Assembly: GCA_031422555.1 (NCBI GenBank)
Contig: JANPLZ010000103.1
Location: 1 to 25,786 of the forward strand
Direction: 5' to 3'
DNA length: 25,786 nt
From: JANNAT01 sp031422555
GTDB lineage: Bacteria; Pseudomonadota; Alphaproteobacteria; Rhodobacterales; Rhodobacteraceae
In this document: one piece after another, positions 1-6,762 of the stretch
Position numbering within the stretch: the stretch's first letter is position 1
Layout: each line of letters begins with the position of its first letter
Notes under the pieces: model-generated
What the model was told of the DNA's origin: nothing
The model's database searches: none
Seen by the model: the letters and a program-made list of their open reading frames with translations, nothing else
Made by a program: the position numbers and the translations under genes

Positions 1-113
1 AGAATTATTATGCGATAACGGCGTTGTTCAACGTGGCCTTGGGTCTGTTGCCGTTGGTGGTCTTGCTTTGGGTTGATTGGCCGGGCCACGGCCAAGATGA
101 CGTTTTCAAGTGA
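1..113 (+). CDS. C-terminal fragment of an unknown membrane protein (5' end outside window)
   Basis: An open frame enters from the left edge (codons from base 3) and ends at TGA 111-113. It encodes 36 residues: a hydrophobic stretch rich in Leu and Val, then a short polar tail ending in DDVFK. This looks like a last transmembrane segment with its tail. The stop lies four bases before the ATG of the next gene, as expected inside an operon. The fragment does not resemble the end of NuoF or NuoE as I know them. It is probably one of the small unknown genes found among nuo genes in this order. No function can be given. Confidence 0.45.
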   Translation, partial: NYYAITALFNVALGLLPLVVLLWVDWPGHGQDDVFK

Positions 114-117
114 TCGG

Positions 118-435
118 ATGAAAGGTGCGGTTTTGATTAGCTTGGCTCTGCTTTCCGCCTGCGTGGCGCCGGTTTCCGGGCCAATTCCGCTGGCGGCTTC
201 GGGTCCGGTGGCGATTGATCAGGGCGGTGTAGGTTATATCGCCGATCTGGAACCGGTGGCAGGCGGCGCGGTTCTGGCAATCACCCGTGATGCGCCTGCC
301 TTCGGGTATGCCGATGGGTTGGTGGCCAAGCGGGTGGCGGATCAGTTTTGTGCCAGCCGGGGCAGTCGGGTTAACCCACAGGCCTATGGCCATTACACTG
401 GCGGCGCGTGGCTGTTCAAAGGCGGTTGCGCATGA
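118..435 (+). CDS. Putative small lipoprotein in the nuo operon
   Basis: The product has 105 residues. It starts MKGAVLISLALLSAC, a short lipoprotein-type signal with lipobox LSAC and lipidated Cys15. The mature part is Gly/Ala-rich, with two further Cys near the C-terminus (in FCASRGSR and at the end in GGCA) that could form a disulfide. An upstream in-frame ATG (97) and TTG (73) exist. The start at 118 is preferred because it puts the hydrophobic segment at the N-terminus and follows the previous stop by four bases. No strong ribosome binding site is visible, so translation may be coupled to the gene before it. I do not recognise the family. It sits upstream of nuoG. Confidence 0.6.
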   Translation: MKGAVLISLALLSACVAPVSGPIPLAASGPVAIDQGGVGYIADLEPVAGGAVLAITRDAPAFGYADGLVAKRVADQFCASRGSRVNPQAYGHYTGGAWLFKGGCA

Positions 436-534
436 ACGCTGTTAGGCAATGTCACGCCAATTTGCCCGCGCCGTTATGGCATATCACGCGGCAGGTGCGG
501 CATACTGCGGCCAGTCACCATTCTGGAGAATGAA

Positions 535-939
535 ATGTTGAAGCTTATCTTGTCTGCAAGCCTTACCGCGCTGCTGGTGGCCCCCGCCGCCGCACAAACC
601 CCTTTGAACCAAGAGGCGCGGATCAATGCTACGCTTATCGCGGGGCAGGTCGGCGACACCATCCGCAAAACCTGTCCGTCGATTTCGGCCAAGATGTTTG
701 TGGTGTTGGGAGAGTTGAACGCGCTGGAAGATTACGCGCGCGACCAAGGCTATACCGAAGCCGAGGTAAAGGTGTTCCTGAAGGATAAAACCGAAAAGGC
801 CCGCATCAAGGCGGCGGCGGCCGACTATCTGAAAAAGGCCGGCGCGGTGGAGGGTGACGCAGAGTCTTATTGCGGGGTGGGCCGGGCCGAGATTGCAAAA
901 GGCACCCTTGCGGGCAGTTTGCTGCGGTCGTGGAAATGA
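535..939 (+). CDS. DUF5333-like exported protein
   Basis: The product has 134 residues, with a Sec signal peptide (MLKLILSASLTALLVAPAAA, cleavage probable before Gln21). The mature part is helical and charged, with two Cys (in KTCPSISA and SYCGVGRAEIA). The pattern of a conserved IRKTCPSI segment, a GYTEAEV segment and a C-terminal CGVGRAEIAKGT segment matches what I remember of DUF5333, a Rhodobacterales family often found beside nuo genes. A GGAG at 525-528, six bases before the ATG, supports the start. Its stop overlaps the next start in ATGA (936-939). The function is unknown. A role at the periplasmic face of complex I or in its assembly is only a guess from position. Confidence 0.75.
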   Translation: MLKLILSASLTALLVAPAAAQTPLNQEARINATLIAGQVGDTIRKTCPSISAKMFVVLGELNALEDYARDQGYTEAEVKVFLKDKTEKARIKAAAADYLKKAGAVEGDAESYCGVGRAEIAKGTLAGSLLRSWK

Positions 940-1439
940 TGCAGCCACCCGGACATTATCTGGCCGAATTGAACGTGGGCCGCCTTTTGGCCCCCGTTGA
1001 TGATCCGCGTGTGGCCGAATTCATGGACGCGCTGGACCGGGTGAACGGGTTGGGCAAACGCATGCCGGGTTTCGTGTGGATGATGGAAGGTTCGGGCGTG
1101 CCGGGCACTGGCAACACCGAGACAGCGATCGACGGCGATGCGCAATATGTGTCGAACCTGACGGTTTGGGAAAACGTCGAAACGCTGGAGGCGTTTGTTT
1201 TCAATACCGTCCACCGCCAGTTTTACGAACGTCGTCAGGAATGGTTCGAAGTGTTGGGCCGCATGCATTTCGTGATGTGGTGGGTGCCGGTGGGCCATAA
1301 CCCAACCTTGGCCGAGGCGTTGCTGCGTCTTGAACATGTCACGACAAACGGCGATACCGACCACGCATTTGGCTGGAAATATCTGAAAGACGCGCAGGCG
1401 TGGAAAACCCACGGCTGCACTCAAGTGGCGGCGGAGTAA
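936..1439 (+). CDS. DUF3291 domain protein
   Basis: The product has 167 residues, starting MMQPPGHYLAELNVGRL. The start at 936 overlaps the previous stop in ATGA; a second ATG follows at once at 939. An upstream in-frame extension to 870 would run inside the preceding gene and is not needed. The line HYLAELNVGRLLAPVDDPR, the GFVWMMEG segment, the FVFNTVHRQFYERRQEWF segment and HFVMWWVPVGHNPTLAEA are typical of DUF3291. This soluble family resembles antibiotic-biosynthesis monooxygenase folds (small alpha-beta barrels), but no activity has been assigned that I know of. It is cytosolic, with no signal peptide, and is presumably co-transcribed with nuoG four bases downstream. Confidence 0.85.
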   Translation: MMQPPGHYLAELNVGRLLAPVDDPRVAEFMDALDRVNGLGKRMPGFVWMMEGSGVPGTGNTETAIDGDAQYVSNLTVWENVETLEAFVFNTVHRQFYERRQEWFEVLGRMHFVMWWVPVGHNPTLAEALLRLEHVTTNGDTDHAFGWKYLKDAQAWKTHGCTQVAAE

Positions 1440-1443
1440 ACCA

Positions 1444-3477
1444 ATGACCAACCTCAAGAAAATCAGCTTTGACGGTATCGAGGTTGAAGTCGATGGCAAT
1501 ATGACCATCATTCAGGCCGCCGAAGTTGCCGGCGTCGAAATTCCGCGCTTTTGCTATCACGAACGGCTAACCATCGCGGGCAATTGCCGGATGTGTCTGG
1601 TTGAAGTTGTCGGCGGCCCGCCAAAGCCTGCCGCGTCTTGTGCGATGCAGGTCAAGGATTTGCGTCCGGGGCCCGAAGGGCAGGCGCCGATGGTGAAAAC
1701 CAAATCGCCCATGGTGAAAAAGGCCCGCGAAGGGGTGATGGAATTTTTGCTGATCAACCACCCGCTTGATTGCCCGATTTGCGATCAGGGCGGCGAGTGT
1801 GATTTGCAGGATCAGGCGATGGCATTCGGGGTGGATTTCAGCCGCTACCGCGAACCCAAACGCGCGTCCGAAGATTTGAATCTGGGGCCATTGGTGGCCA
1901 CCAAGATGACCCGCTGCATCTCCTGCACCCGCTGTGTGCGCTTTACCTCCGAAGTCGCGGGCATCACCCAGATGGGCCAGACCGGGCGCGGCGAAGACAG
2001 TGAAATCACCAGCTATCTGAACGCCACGCTGGACAGCAATCTGCAAGGCAACATCATTGATCTGTGCCCGGTGGGCGCGCTGACCTCTAAACCTTATGCG
2101 TTCACCGCGCGGCCTTGGGAATTGTCGAAAACCGAATCCATCGACGTGATGGACGCGCTGGGCAGCAACATCCGCATTGATACCAAGGGCCGCGAAGTGA
2201 TGCGGATCATCCCGCGCAACCATGACGGCGTTAACGAGGAATGGATTTCCGACAAGACCCGGTTTGTGTGGGATGGCTTGCGCCGTCAACGTCTGGACAC
2301 GCCCTACATTCGCGAAGGTGGCAAGCTGCGCCGCGCCGGGTGGGGCGAGGCCTTGGTTGCCGCAAGCGCCGCGATGAAGGGCAAAAAGATTGCCGGTTTG
2401 GTGGGCGATCTGGCCCCGGTTGAGGCGATTTTTGCCTTGAAGCAACTGATCGAAGGCATGGGCGGCCATGTCGAATGCCGCACCGATGGCGCGCGTTTGC
2501 CCATCGGCAACCGCGCCGCCTATGCGGGCACGGCACGGATTGAAGACATTGATACGGCGGATGCGATTTTGCTGGTGGGCACAAACCCGCGCGTCGAAGC
2601 TCCGGTTCTGAACGCCCGGATCCGCAAGGCGTGGTCGCGCGGGGCGGCGATTGGGCTGGTGGGCCCGGCGGTGGACTTGACCTATGACTACAACCACATC
2701 GGCACCGACCGCGCGGCGCTGGCGTCACTGCTGCAGCAAGACGTGGCGGGACTTCAGGGTAAAAAGACACTGGTGATCGTCGGCCAAGGTGCCTTGTCCG
2801 AGGCCGATGGTGAGGCTGTTCTGGCAACCGTTCAAGCGGCAGCGGCGATGACCGGGGCAGGGATCTTGATCCTGCACACCGCGGCGTCGCGCGTAGGGGC
2901 GATGGACGTGGGGGCCGTTACCGAAGGCGGGCTGGGTGCGGCCACTTTGGGTGCCGAGGTGATCTATAACCTTGGGGCCGACGAAGTTGAAATCGCGCCC
3001 CGATCTGAAAATGGCGGCGCGTTTGTGATCTACCAAGGCAGCCACGGCGACCGGGGCGCAAACCGCGCCGACATCATTTTCCCAAGTGCCGCCTATACCG
3101 AAGAAAACGGGCTGTTCGTTAACACCGAAGGGCGGGCGCAACTGGCGATGCGCGCAGGCTTTGCCCCGGGCGAGGCCAAGGAAAACTGGGCCATTCTGCG
3201 CGCGCTGTCGTCCGAGTTGGCGGCGGTGCAGCCATGGGACAGTCTGGCGGCCCTGCGCACCGCGTTGATTGCCGCGCACCCGCATCTGGGCCGGATTGAT
3301 CAGGTGCCAGTGAATGATCCACAGCCGCTGCCGCTGCGCGACATGGGCAAAGCGACCTTTCGCAACGCCATCACCAAGTTCTACCAAACCAACCCCATCG
3401 CACGGGCTTCGGCGGTGATGGCCGATCTGGCAGCGCTTGAGGCTGACCGCGCCAAAACGCAACTGGCGGCGGAATAG
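1444..3477 (+). CDS. nuoG: NADH-quinone oxidoreductase subunit G (NuoG)
   Basis: The product has 677 residues and is the large iron-sulfur subunit of the complex I peripheral arm, which carries electrons from the NADH site toward quinone. All ligands of the N-terminal clusters are present: Cys37, 48, 51 and 66 for the 2Fe-2S centre; His106, Cys110, 113 and 119 for the His-coordinated 4Fe-4S centre; and Cys158, 161, 164 and 208 for the next 4Fe-4S centre. The rest is a molybdopterin-oxidoreductase-like domain that does not bind cofactor in this family. The length fits the short alphaproteobacterial/mitochondrial form (NDUFS1-like), not the roughly 900-residue enterobacterial form. A GGAG at 1433-1436 overlaps the previous gene's stop and serves as the ribosome binding site. 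Confidence 0.98.
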   Translation: MTNLKKISFDGIEVEVDGNMTIIQAAEVAGVEIPRFCYHERLTIAGNCRMCLVEVVGGPPKPAASCAMQVKDLRPGPEGQAPMVKTKSPMVKKAREGVMEFLLINHPLDCPICDQGGECDLQDQAMAFGVDFSRYREPKRASEDLNLGPLVATKMTRCISCTRCVRFTSEVAGITQMGQTGRGEDSEITSYLNATLDSNLQGNIIDLCPVGALTSKPYAFTARPWELSKTESIDVMDALGSNIRIDTKGREVMRIIPRNHDGVNEEWISDKTRFVWDGLRRQRLDTPYIREGGKLRRAGWGEALVAASAAMKGKKIAGLVGDLAPVEAIFALKQLIEGMGGHVECRTDGARLPIGNRAAYAGTARIEDIDTADAILLVGTNPRVEAPVLNARIRKAWSRGAAIGLVGPAVDLTYDYNHIGTDRAALASLLQQDVAGLQGKKTLVIVGQGALSEADGEAVLATVQAAAAMTGAGILILHTAASRVGAMDVGAVTEGGLGAATLGAEVIYNLGADEVEIAPRSENGGAFVIYQGSHGDRGANRADIIFPSAAYTEENGLFVNTEGRAQLAMRAGFAPGEAKENWAILRALSSELAAVQPWDSLAALRTALIAAHPHLGRIDQVPVNDPQPLPLRDMGKATFRNAITKFYQTNPIARASAVMADLAALEADRAKTQLAAE

Positions 3478-3480
3478 CTG

Positions 3481-3885
3481 ATGCGCCGGATCGTCCGCAC
3501 CGCTGTTGTGACGCTTGGCTTGGCAGGCCTGTCGGCTTGTGCGGCGGACACGGCGGATGTGGCGCAAGCGCCGTTCAACCCCAGCTATAGCGGCATCGAG
3601 ACGCTGTTGATGGACGGTGATCTGGTCAATTTTCGCGTCGCCATGACCGGCGCGCGTGACAATGAAGACGTCGCCACCTATGCGCGCTGTGCGGCGGCGC
3701 AATATGCGTTGATCCGGGGCTTTGGATTTGCGCGCCATGTGGTAACAAATGTTGATAAACAGGGTGGCACTTGGCGCGGGGATGCGGTTTACACCATTTC
3801 GGCGTCCCTGCCACCCGGCTTGAAGACGATAGATGCAGAAGTGACCGTGCGCGATTGCGGTGACCGCAGCATTCCGACGGTTTAA
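3481..3885 (+). CDS. Putative lipoprotein between nuoG and nuoH
   Basis: The product has 134 residues. It begins with a basic n-region (MRRIVRT), a short hydrophobic core and lipobox LSAC with Cys20, so it is probably lipidated and anchored to a membrane facing the periplasm. The mature part contains YARCAAAQYALIRGFGFA and, near the end, TVRDCGDRS; these two Cys could form a disulfide. The central region predicts a mixed alpha-beta domain. The gene starts three bases after the nuoG stop and ends twelve bases before nuoH, so it belongs to the same transcript. I do not recognise a named family. Its place among complex I genes suggests, but does not show, an assembly or envelope role. Confidence 0.75.
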   Translation: MRRIVRTAVVTLGLAGLSACAADTADVAQAPFNPSYSGIETLLMDGDLVNFRVAMTGARDNEDVATYARCAAAQYALIRGFGFARHVVTNVDKQGGTWRGDAVYTISASLPPGLKTIDAEVTVRDCGDRSIPTV

Positions 3886-3897
3886 GGAACCAAGGCG

Positions 3898-4938
3898 ATG
3901 ATGGCAGACTTCTTGCAAACCGGGCTGGGAACGGCGCTGTTGATCGCGGCGCAAAGCCTGTTGATCGTGGCGTTCGTGATGATCAGCCTGCTGTTTCTGG
4001 TCTACGGCGACCGTAAAATCTGGGCGGCAGTGCAATTGCGCCGGGGGCCAAACGTGGTTGGGCCGTTCGGGTTGCTGCAATCGGTGGCGGATGCGCTGAA
4101 ATACGTGGTCAAAGAGATCGTGGTGCCTGCGGGCGCTGACCGGGCGGTGTTCTTTCTGGCGCCCTTGGTGTCGTTCGTGCTGGCAATCCTTGCTTGGGCG
4201 GTGATCCCGTTTGACAGCGGCTGGGTGCTGGCCGATATCAACGTGGCGATCCTGTTCGTGTTCGCGGCCTCCAGCCTTGAGGTTTACGGCGTCATCATGG
4301 GTGGGTGGGCGTCAAATTCGAAATACCCGTTTTTGGGGTCGTTGCGGTCAGCGGCGCAGATGATTTCCTATGAGGTATCGCTGGGCCTGATCATCATCGG
4401 CATCATCATATCAACCGGATCACTAAGTTTTTCGTCGATCGTGGCGGCACAATCGGGCGATTACGGTTTGCTGAACTGGTATTGGATACCGCATTTCCCG
4501 ATGGTGTTCCTGTTCTTTATCAGCGCCTTGGCCGAAACCAACCGTCCACCCTTTGATCTGCCCGAGGCCGAATCCGAACTGGTGGCGGGGTTCATGGTGG
4601 AATATTCATCGACCCCGTATCTGTTGTTCATGGCCGGCGAATACATCGCCATCTTCCTGATGTGCGCGCTGATGTCGCTGTTGTTTTTTGGCGGCTGGCT
4701 GTCGCCCATTCCGGGTCTGGCCGATGGCTGGTGGTGGATGGTCGGCAAGATGTGGGTGTTCTTTTTCCTCTTTGCCATGGTGAAGGCCATCGTGCCGCGC
4801 TATCGCTATGACCAGTTGATGCGCATTGGCTGGAAAGTGTTCCTGCCGTTGTCGCTGGGGTGGGTTATTGTGGTATCATTCCTTGCGAAATTCGAAATGT
4901 TCGGCGGCTTTTGGGCGCGCTGGGCTATGGGGGGGTAG
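3898..4938 (+). CDS. nuoH: NADH-quinone oxidoreductase subunit H (NuoH)
   Basis: The product has 346 residues and about eight membrane segments. It is the ND1-type subunit that joins the membrane arm to the peripheral arm and forms part of the quinone chamber. Hallmarks include the conserved loop AETNRPPFDLPEAESELVAG, the following GFMVEYSSTPYLLFM, and RRGPNVVGPFGLLQ near the N-terminus. There are two adjacent ATGs (3898 and 3901), and an AAGGAA just upstream makes either possible. The gene ends in seven G directly before TAG (see the slippery site). Length and C-terminus are normal for the family, so the stop is probably the true end for most ribosomes. Confidence 0.98.
   Translation: MMADFLQTGLGTALLIAAQSLLIVAFVMISLLFLVYGDRKIWAAVQLRRGPNVVGPFGLLQSVADALKYVVKEIVVPAGADRAVFFLAPLVSFVLAILAWAVIPFDSGWVLADINVAILFVFAASSLEVYGVIMGGWASNSKYPFLGSLRSAAQMISYEVSLGLIIIGIIISTGSLSFSSIVAAQSGDYGLLNWYWIPHFPMVFLFFISALAETNRPPFDLPEAESELVAGFMVEYSSTPYLLFMAGEYIAIFLMCALMSLLFFGGWLSPIPGLADGWWWMVGKMWVFFFLFAMVKAIVPRYRYDQLMRIGWKVFLPLSLGWVIVVSFLAKFEMFGGFWARWAMGG
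4929..4935 (+). other. G7 slippery heptamer at the end of nuoH
   Basis: The last codons of nuoH read ATG GGG GGG TAG, so bases 4929-4935 are G GGG GGG in the X XXY YYZ phase of -1 frameshift sites, with the zero-frame stop next. A -1 slip would read GTA GGC and then enter the frame of the coiled-coil gene at its own ATG (4941), giving a NuoH fusion. The bases and phase are directly seen. Use of the site is inference, and a homopolymer sequencing error is possible. Confidence 0.35.
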
Positions 4939-4940
4939 GC

Positions 4941-5171
4941 ATGAGCGAAAACGTAGACAATATCGTTTTGGAACAACTGCGCCTGATCCGCGAAGATTTG
5001 CGACGCATGGATGCGCGGTTCGATGCGCTGGAAACCCAAATGGCGTCAGAATTTGACGATGTTAAGACTGAATTGCACGGCCATACGATGATGATTTTCG
5101 GTCTTAGCAATGTGATCGGTCAGATCGACAAACGCGTTGAACATGTCGAAGAAAAATTAGGGATGAAGTGA
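4941..5171 (+). CDS. Small coiled-coil protein between nuoH and nuoI
   Basis: The product has 76 residues and no signal peptide or Cys. Nearly the whole chain shows heptad spacing of hydrophobic residues with charged flanks, for example EQLRLIREDLRRMDARFDAL and later IDKRVEHVEEKLGMK, so a long coiled coil is likely. It starts two bases after the nuoH stop, and its TGA overlaps the nuoI ATG by one base (TGATG). The frame stays open upstream inside nuoH, back to 4860. Small coiled-coil proteins of this look occur in many alphaproteobacterial contexts, but I cannot name a family. Given its place, it may bind complex I or regulate translation of nuoI by coupling; both are inference. Confidence 0.7.
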   Translation: MSENVDNIVLEQLRLIREDLRRMDARFDALETQMASEFDDVKTELHGHTMMIFGLSNVIGQIDKRVEHVEEKLGMK

Positions 5172-5665
5172 TGACCCAAATCGACTGGACCCGCGCCACC
5201 AAATACTTCTTGCTGATCGACTTCTTCAAAGGTTTTGGCCTTGGCATGAAGTATTTCTTCGCCCCCAAGGTGACGCTGAACTATCCGCATGAAAAAGGCC
5301 CGCTGTCGCCCCGGTTTCGCGGCGAACACGCGCTGCGCCGGTATGCCAACGGCGAGGAACGCTGCATCGCGTGCAAGCTGTGCGAAGCGGTTTGCCCGGC
5401 GCAAGCCATCACTATCGACGCAGAACCGCGCGATGATGGCAGCAGGCGCACCACCCGCTATGATATTGATATGACGAAATGTATTTACTGTGGGTTCTGT
5501 CAAGAGGCCTGCCCGGTGGATGCCATCGTTGAAGGCCCGAATTTCGAATTCGCCACGGAAACCCGCGAAGAGCTGTTTTACAACAAAGACAAATTGCTGG
5601 AAAACGGCGCGCGCTGGGAAGCCGAAATTGCCCGCAATCTGGAATTGGACGCGCCTTACAGATGA
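5171..5665 (+). CDS. nuoI: NADH-quinone oxidoreductase subunit I (NuoI)
   Basis: The product has 164 residues and is the 8Fe ferredoxin-like subunit (TYKY/NDUFS8 type) of the complex I connecting arm. It carries two 4Fe-4S clusters (N6a and N6b). The ligand sets are complete: Cys65, 68, 71 with Cys114, and Cys104, 107, 110 with Cys75, in motifs CIACKLCEAVCP and CIYCGFCQEACP. The amphipathic N-terminus (TKYFLLIDFFKGFGLGMKYFF) packs on the membrane. The ATG at 5171 shares a base with the preceding stop. A GTG at 5168 is possible but not needed. The C-terminus overlaps the next start in ATGA. Confidence 0.97.
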   Translation: MTQIDWTRATKYFLLIDFFKGFGLGMKYFFAPKVTLNYPHEKGPLSPRFRGEHALRRYANGEERCIACKLCEAVCPAQAITIDAEPRDDGSRRTTRYDIDMTKCIYCGFCQEACPVDAIVEGPNFEFATETREELFYNKDKLLENGARWEAEIARNLELDAPYR

Positions 5666-6072
5666 GCGATGATTTCACCAAAATAATGGCGCAGATGCTG
5701 GAGCAGGGCCAGAAAATGGCCACAGCCTTTACCTCGGGCGTTGAAGGTTTTGACCTTAAGGCGTTCGAGAAAATGTTCCCGGCGATGCCGCGTGAAATGC
5801 TTGAGGCGTTCTTTGGCAAAACCTTCAACCCCGAAGGGCTGGATGCCCGCACCCGGTTTCTGGTCACCATTGCAGCGCTAACCGTGCTGGGCCCGGTGGG
5901 CGAGTCGCAACTGCGTGCGGCGGTGCAAAACGGCCTGCAAGCCGGGGCCACCAAACGCGAGATTGCCGAAGTGATCTGGCAAATGTCGATGTTCGCCGTT
6001 CCGCCTGCGATGCAAAAAGCGTTGGAAATTGCCCAAGCCGTGTTTGCCGCAACCGAGGAGAAAGCGCCATGA
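5662..6072 (+). CDS. Carboxymuconolactone-decarboxylase-like protein lacking Cys and His
   Basis: The product has 136 residues. The C-terminal half, from LDARTRFLVTIAALTVLG through GATKREIAEVIWQMSMFA and ALEIAQAVF, matches the helical core of the carboxymuconolactone decarboxylase (CMD/AhpD) superfamily. True decarboxylases have a His-containing segment after the ALxxLG region and AhpD peroxidases have a CxxC thiol pair. Here the matching segment reads GPVGESQLRAAVQN and the whole protein contains no Cys and no His. Neither known chemistry seems possible. The N-terminal 50 residues are a Met-rich helical extension. The gene overlaps nuoI and nuoJ by four bases each, so it is tightly built into the operon. 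Structural or assembly roles are conceivable. Confidence 0.8.
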   Translation: MSDDFTKIMAQMLEQGQKMATAFTSGVEGFDLKAFEKMFPAMPREMLEAFFGKTFNPEGLDARTRFLVTIAALTVLGPVGESQLRAAVQNGLQAGATKREIAEVIWQMSMFAVPPAMQKALEIAQAVFAATEEKAP

Positions 6073-6683
6073 GCGTGGCCGATATCGCCTTTTACGCCTT
6101 TGCCACGGTGATGATTGCCGCCGGTCTTTTGGTCACCCTGTCGCGCAACCCGGTGCATTCGGTCTTGTGGCTGATCCTTGCGTTTCTGTCGGCGGCGGGG
6201 CTTTTCGTGCTGCTCGGGGCCGAATTTGTCGCGATGCTGTTGATCATCGTCTATGTGGGCGCGGTGGCGGTGCTGTTCTTGTTCGTGGTGATGATGCTGG
6301 ACATCGACTTTGCCGAGTTGAAAGGCGAGATGAGCAAATATGCGCCGCTGGGCCTGTTGGTAGGCGTGGTGATCTTGATGCAACTGGTGCTGGGTGTGGG
6401 TGCCTGGACCGAGGCGGCCAACAAAGCGGCCTTGTTGCAGGCCGCGACGCCCGATTTGGTGCAAGTGGAAAACACCCGCGCCCTGGGGCTGTTGATTTAC
6501 GATAAGTATCTGCTTTTGTTCCAGCTTTCGGCCCTGATCTTGTTGGTGGCAATGATCGGCGCAATTGTGCTGACCCTGCGCCACCGCGCAGGCGTCAAGC
6601 GCCAGAACGTGCTGCATCAGATGTGGCGCGATCCGGCCAAGGCGATGGAATTGAAGGACGTGAAATCGGGGCAAGGCCTGTAA
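6069..6683 (+). CDS. nuoJ: NADH-quinone oxidoreductase subunit J (NuoJ)
   Basis: The product has 204 residues and five membrane segments (ND6-type). It belongs to the complex I membrane arm between NuoH and the NuoK/N/M/L channels. The motif VYVGAVAVLFLFVVMMLDID is the conserved third helix, which contains the pi-bulge in known structures. The loop between helices four and five carries LLQAATPDLVQVENTRALG, followed by the last helix. The start overlaps the previous stop in ATGA. Its last codons and stop lie inside a strong hairpin (6667-6695), an unusual feature inside an operon. Confidence 0.97.
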   Translation: MSVADIAFYAFATVMIAAGLLVTLSRNPVHSVLWLILAFLSAAGLFVLLGAEFVAMLLIIVYVGAVAVLFLFVVMMLDIDFAELKGEMSKYAPLGLLVGVVILMQLVLGVGAWTEAANKAALLQAATPDLVQVENTRALGLLIYDKYLLLFQLSALILLVAMIGAIVLTLRHRAGVKRQNVLHQMWRDPAKAMELKDVKSGQGL

Positions 6684-6695
6684 GGTCTTGCCCCG
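6667..6695 (+). promoter_or_regulatory. Stem-loop over the nuoJ stop codon
   Basis: Arms CGGGGCAAG (6667-6675) and CTTGCCCCG (6687-6695) are perfectly complementary. The stem extends inward through one G-U pair and CCT/AGG to a three-base loop, about 13 pairs in all. The nuoJ stop TAA (6681-6683) lies at the tip. No T-run follows, so it is not a classical terminator. It may stabilise or help process the mRNA. Confidence 0.6.
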
Positions 6696-6715
6696 CCCCG
6701 GACTTGATCCGGGGC
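6695..6715. repeat. CCCCGGA-N5-TCCGGGG palindromic repeat, copy 1
   Basis: The palindrome GCCCCGGA-CTTGA-TCCGGGGC directly follows the nuoJ hairpin. Two more copies with near-identical arms occur at 15483-15503 and 15526-15546. Short palindromes of this type are, as I recall, widespread between genes in Rhodobacterales and other Alphaproteobacteria. A further small hairpin, CGGG-caatga-CCCG, lies at 6737-6750 before nuoK. Confidence 0.7.
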
Positions 6716-6762
6716 CTCTTCACGAAAAAGGAAAATCGGGCAATGACCCGGAGGGACACAAG

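Noticed and set aside
870..938. Longer form of the DUF3291 protein starting at 870
   Set aside because: The extra residues lie inside the DUF5333-like gene in another frame and have no family match; the ATGA overlap at 936 is a typical operon start.
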